Assembly (NCBI GenBank): GCA_027023425.1
Contig: JALVVL010000041.1
Location: 8,336 to 72,335 of the forward strand
Direction: 5' to 3'
DNA: 64,000 nucleotides
Origin: Anaerolineales bacterium
Lineage (GTDB): Bacteria; Chloroflexota; Anaerolineae; Anaerolineales; DRMV01
Program-made: the position numbers and the translations under genes
The notes under the pieces: model-generated
What the model was told of the DNA's origin: nothing
What the model saw: only the letters and a program-made list of their open reading frames with translations
Databases searched by the model: none
In this document: positions 63,679 to 64,000 of the stretch, one piece after another
Numbering within the stretch: position 1 is the first letter of the stretch
Layout of the letters: each line of letters begins with the position of its first letter

Positions 63679-64000
63679 TCACAACCCCAGGTCAAGGAAA
63701 TTGCCGAAGCGTGCCAATTGGTTGAATGTGCCAGTGAGTAACATTGCGCCCACGATGATGAGCGTTATTCCCATGATGATTTCCACAATCCGGCTTACGC
63801 GGCTGTATTTCTGGATGAATTTTACTACCCAATCAATGCTGAGCGCCGCGAGCAAAAACGGTATCGCCAACCCTGCCGAATAGGCAGTGAGCAGGATTGT
63901 GCCCTGAGTTACCGAGCCACCGTTGAACGAGAGCGCTAAAATGGCGCTTAGTACCGGCCCTACGCATGGGCTCCAACCGGCGGAAAAGAAAACCCCCATC
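63679..64000 (-). CDS. ccdA: Cytochrome c biogenesis protein CcdA, partial
   Basis: Only the C-terminal 107 or so codons are in the window; the 5' end lies beyond 64000. It is a polytopic membrane protein that moves electrons from cytosolic thioredoxin to outward-facing thiol proteins. GVFFSAGWSPCVGPVLSAIL includes one of its two redox cysteines, and the helices TILLTAYSAGLAIPFLLAAL and IVEIIMGITLIIVGAMLLTG follow. The next gene downstream is the TlpA/ResA protein, its usual partner. Confidence 0.93.
   Translation of the reverse strand, partial: MGVFFSAGWSPCVGPVLSAILALSFNGGSVTQGTILLTAYSAGLAIPFLLAALSIDWVVKFIQKYSRVSRIVEIIMGITLIIVGAMLLTGTFNQLARFGNFLDLGL

Overview
This window is a chromosomal segment of a bacterium that most resembles Chloroflexota, probably an Anaerolineae-like lineage. 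The evidence for that is indirect: DUF5667/DUF5666 envelope proteins, a CcdA/TlpA/DUF2085 cluster, many dispersed palindromic and CACAGA-type intergenic repeats, and GC-rich stable RNAs. No database search was possible, so the lineage is an inference.

Layout. From 402 to 4064 lies a minus-strand operon: sugar-nucleotide nucleotidyltransferase, a small unknown protein, alanine dehydrogenase and a class I/II aminotransferase. A secreted DUF5666 repeat protein and an FmdB zinc ribbon follow, then repeats, then aconitase (6975-9692). From 10287 to 15738 is the classic translation cluster: tRNA-Thr/Tyr/Thr, tuf, rpmG, tRNA-Trp, secE, nusG, rplK, rplA, L10 leader, rplJ, rplL and a terminator. rpoBC does not follow. 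From 16099 to 20890 is a tungsto/molybdo-enzyme group (aldehyde ferredoxin oxidoreductase, MoaD/ThiS-like protein, MocA-like cytidylyltransferase) together with a medium-chain dehydrogenase flanked by heptamer-type repeats and an SRAP/HMCES protein. From 21546 to 25233 lie an ftsZ operon, a TIM-barrel-like protein and surE. A complete rRNA operon (two promoters, 16S, tRNA-Ile, tRNA-Ala, 23S, 5S) occupies 25265-31728. Its 23S gene is interrupted by a group I intron that encodes a LAGLIDADG endonuclease.

From 32431 to 46381 is a complete type I-E CRISPR-Cas system with an array of 66 repeats and 65 spacers. Its Cas3 is fused at the N terminus to a whole HTH-WYL-WCX transcription regulator. A stand-alone HTH paralogue lies just upstream, and a matching half-site motif occurs before both genes. 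I regard this self-regulating Cas3 architecture as the most interesting system in the window.

The remainder is tRNA-Met, a YbaK deacylase, a TolB-like propeller protein, tRNA-Ser, a membrane protein with a JAMM peptidase, and a respiratory complex I operon that holds only membrane subunits (nuoA-H-J-K-L-M-N). Two copies of a CRISPR-like 30-nt repeat sit in the nuoA leader. Then come an enoyl-CoA hydratase, an acidic protein, tpiA, a uracil-DNA glycosylase, a laccase-domain protein, a DUF2085 membrane protein, a TlpA-type thioredoxin and a CcdA that runs off the window edge.
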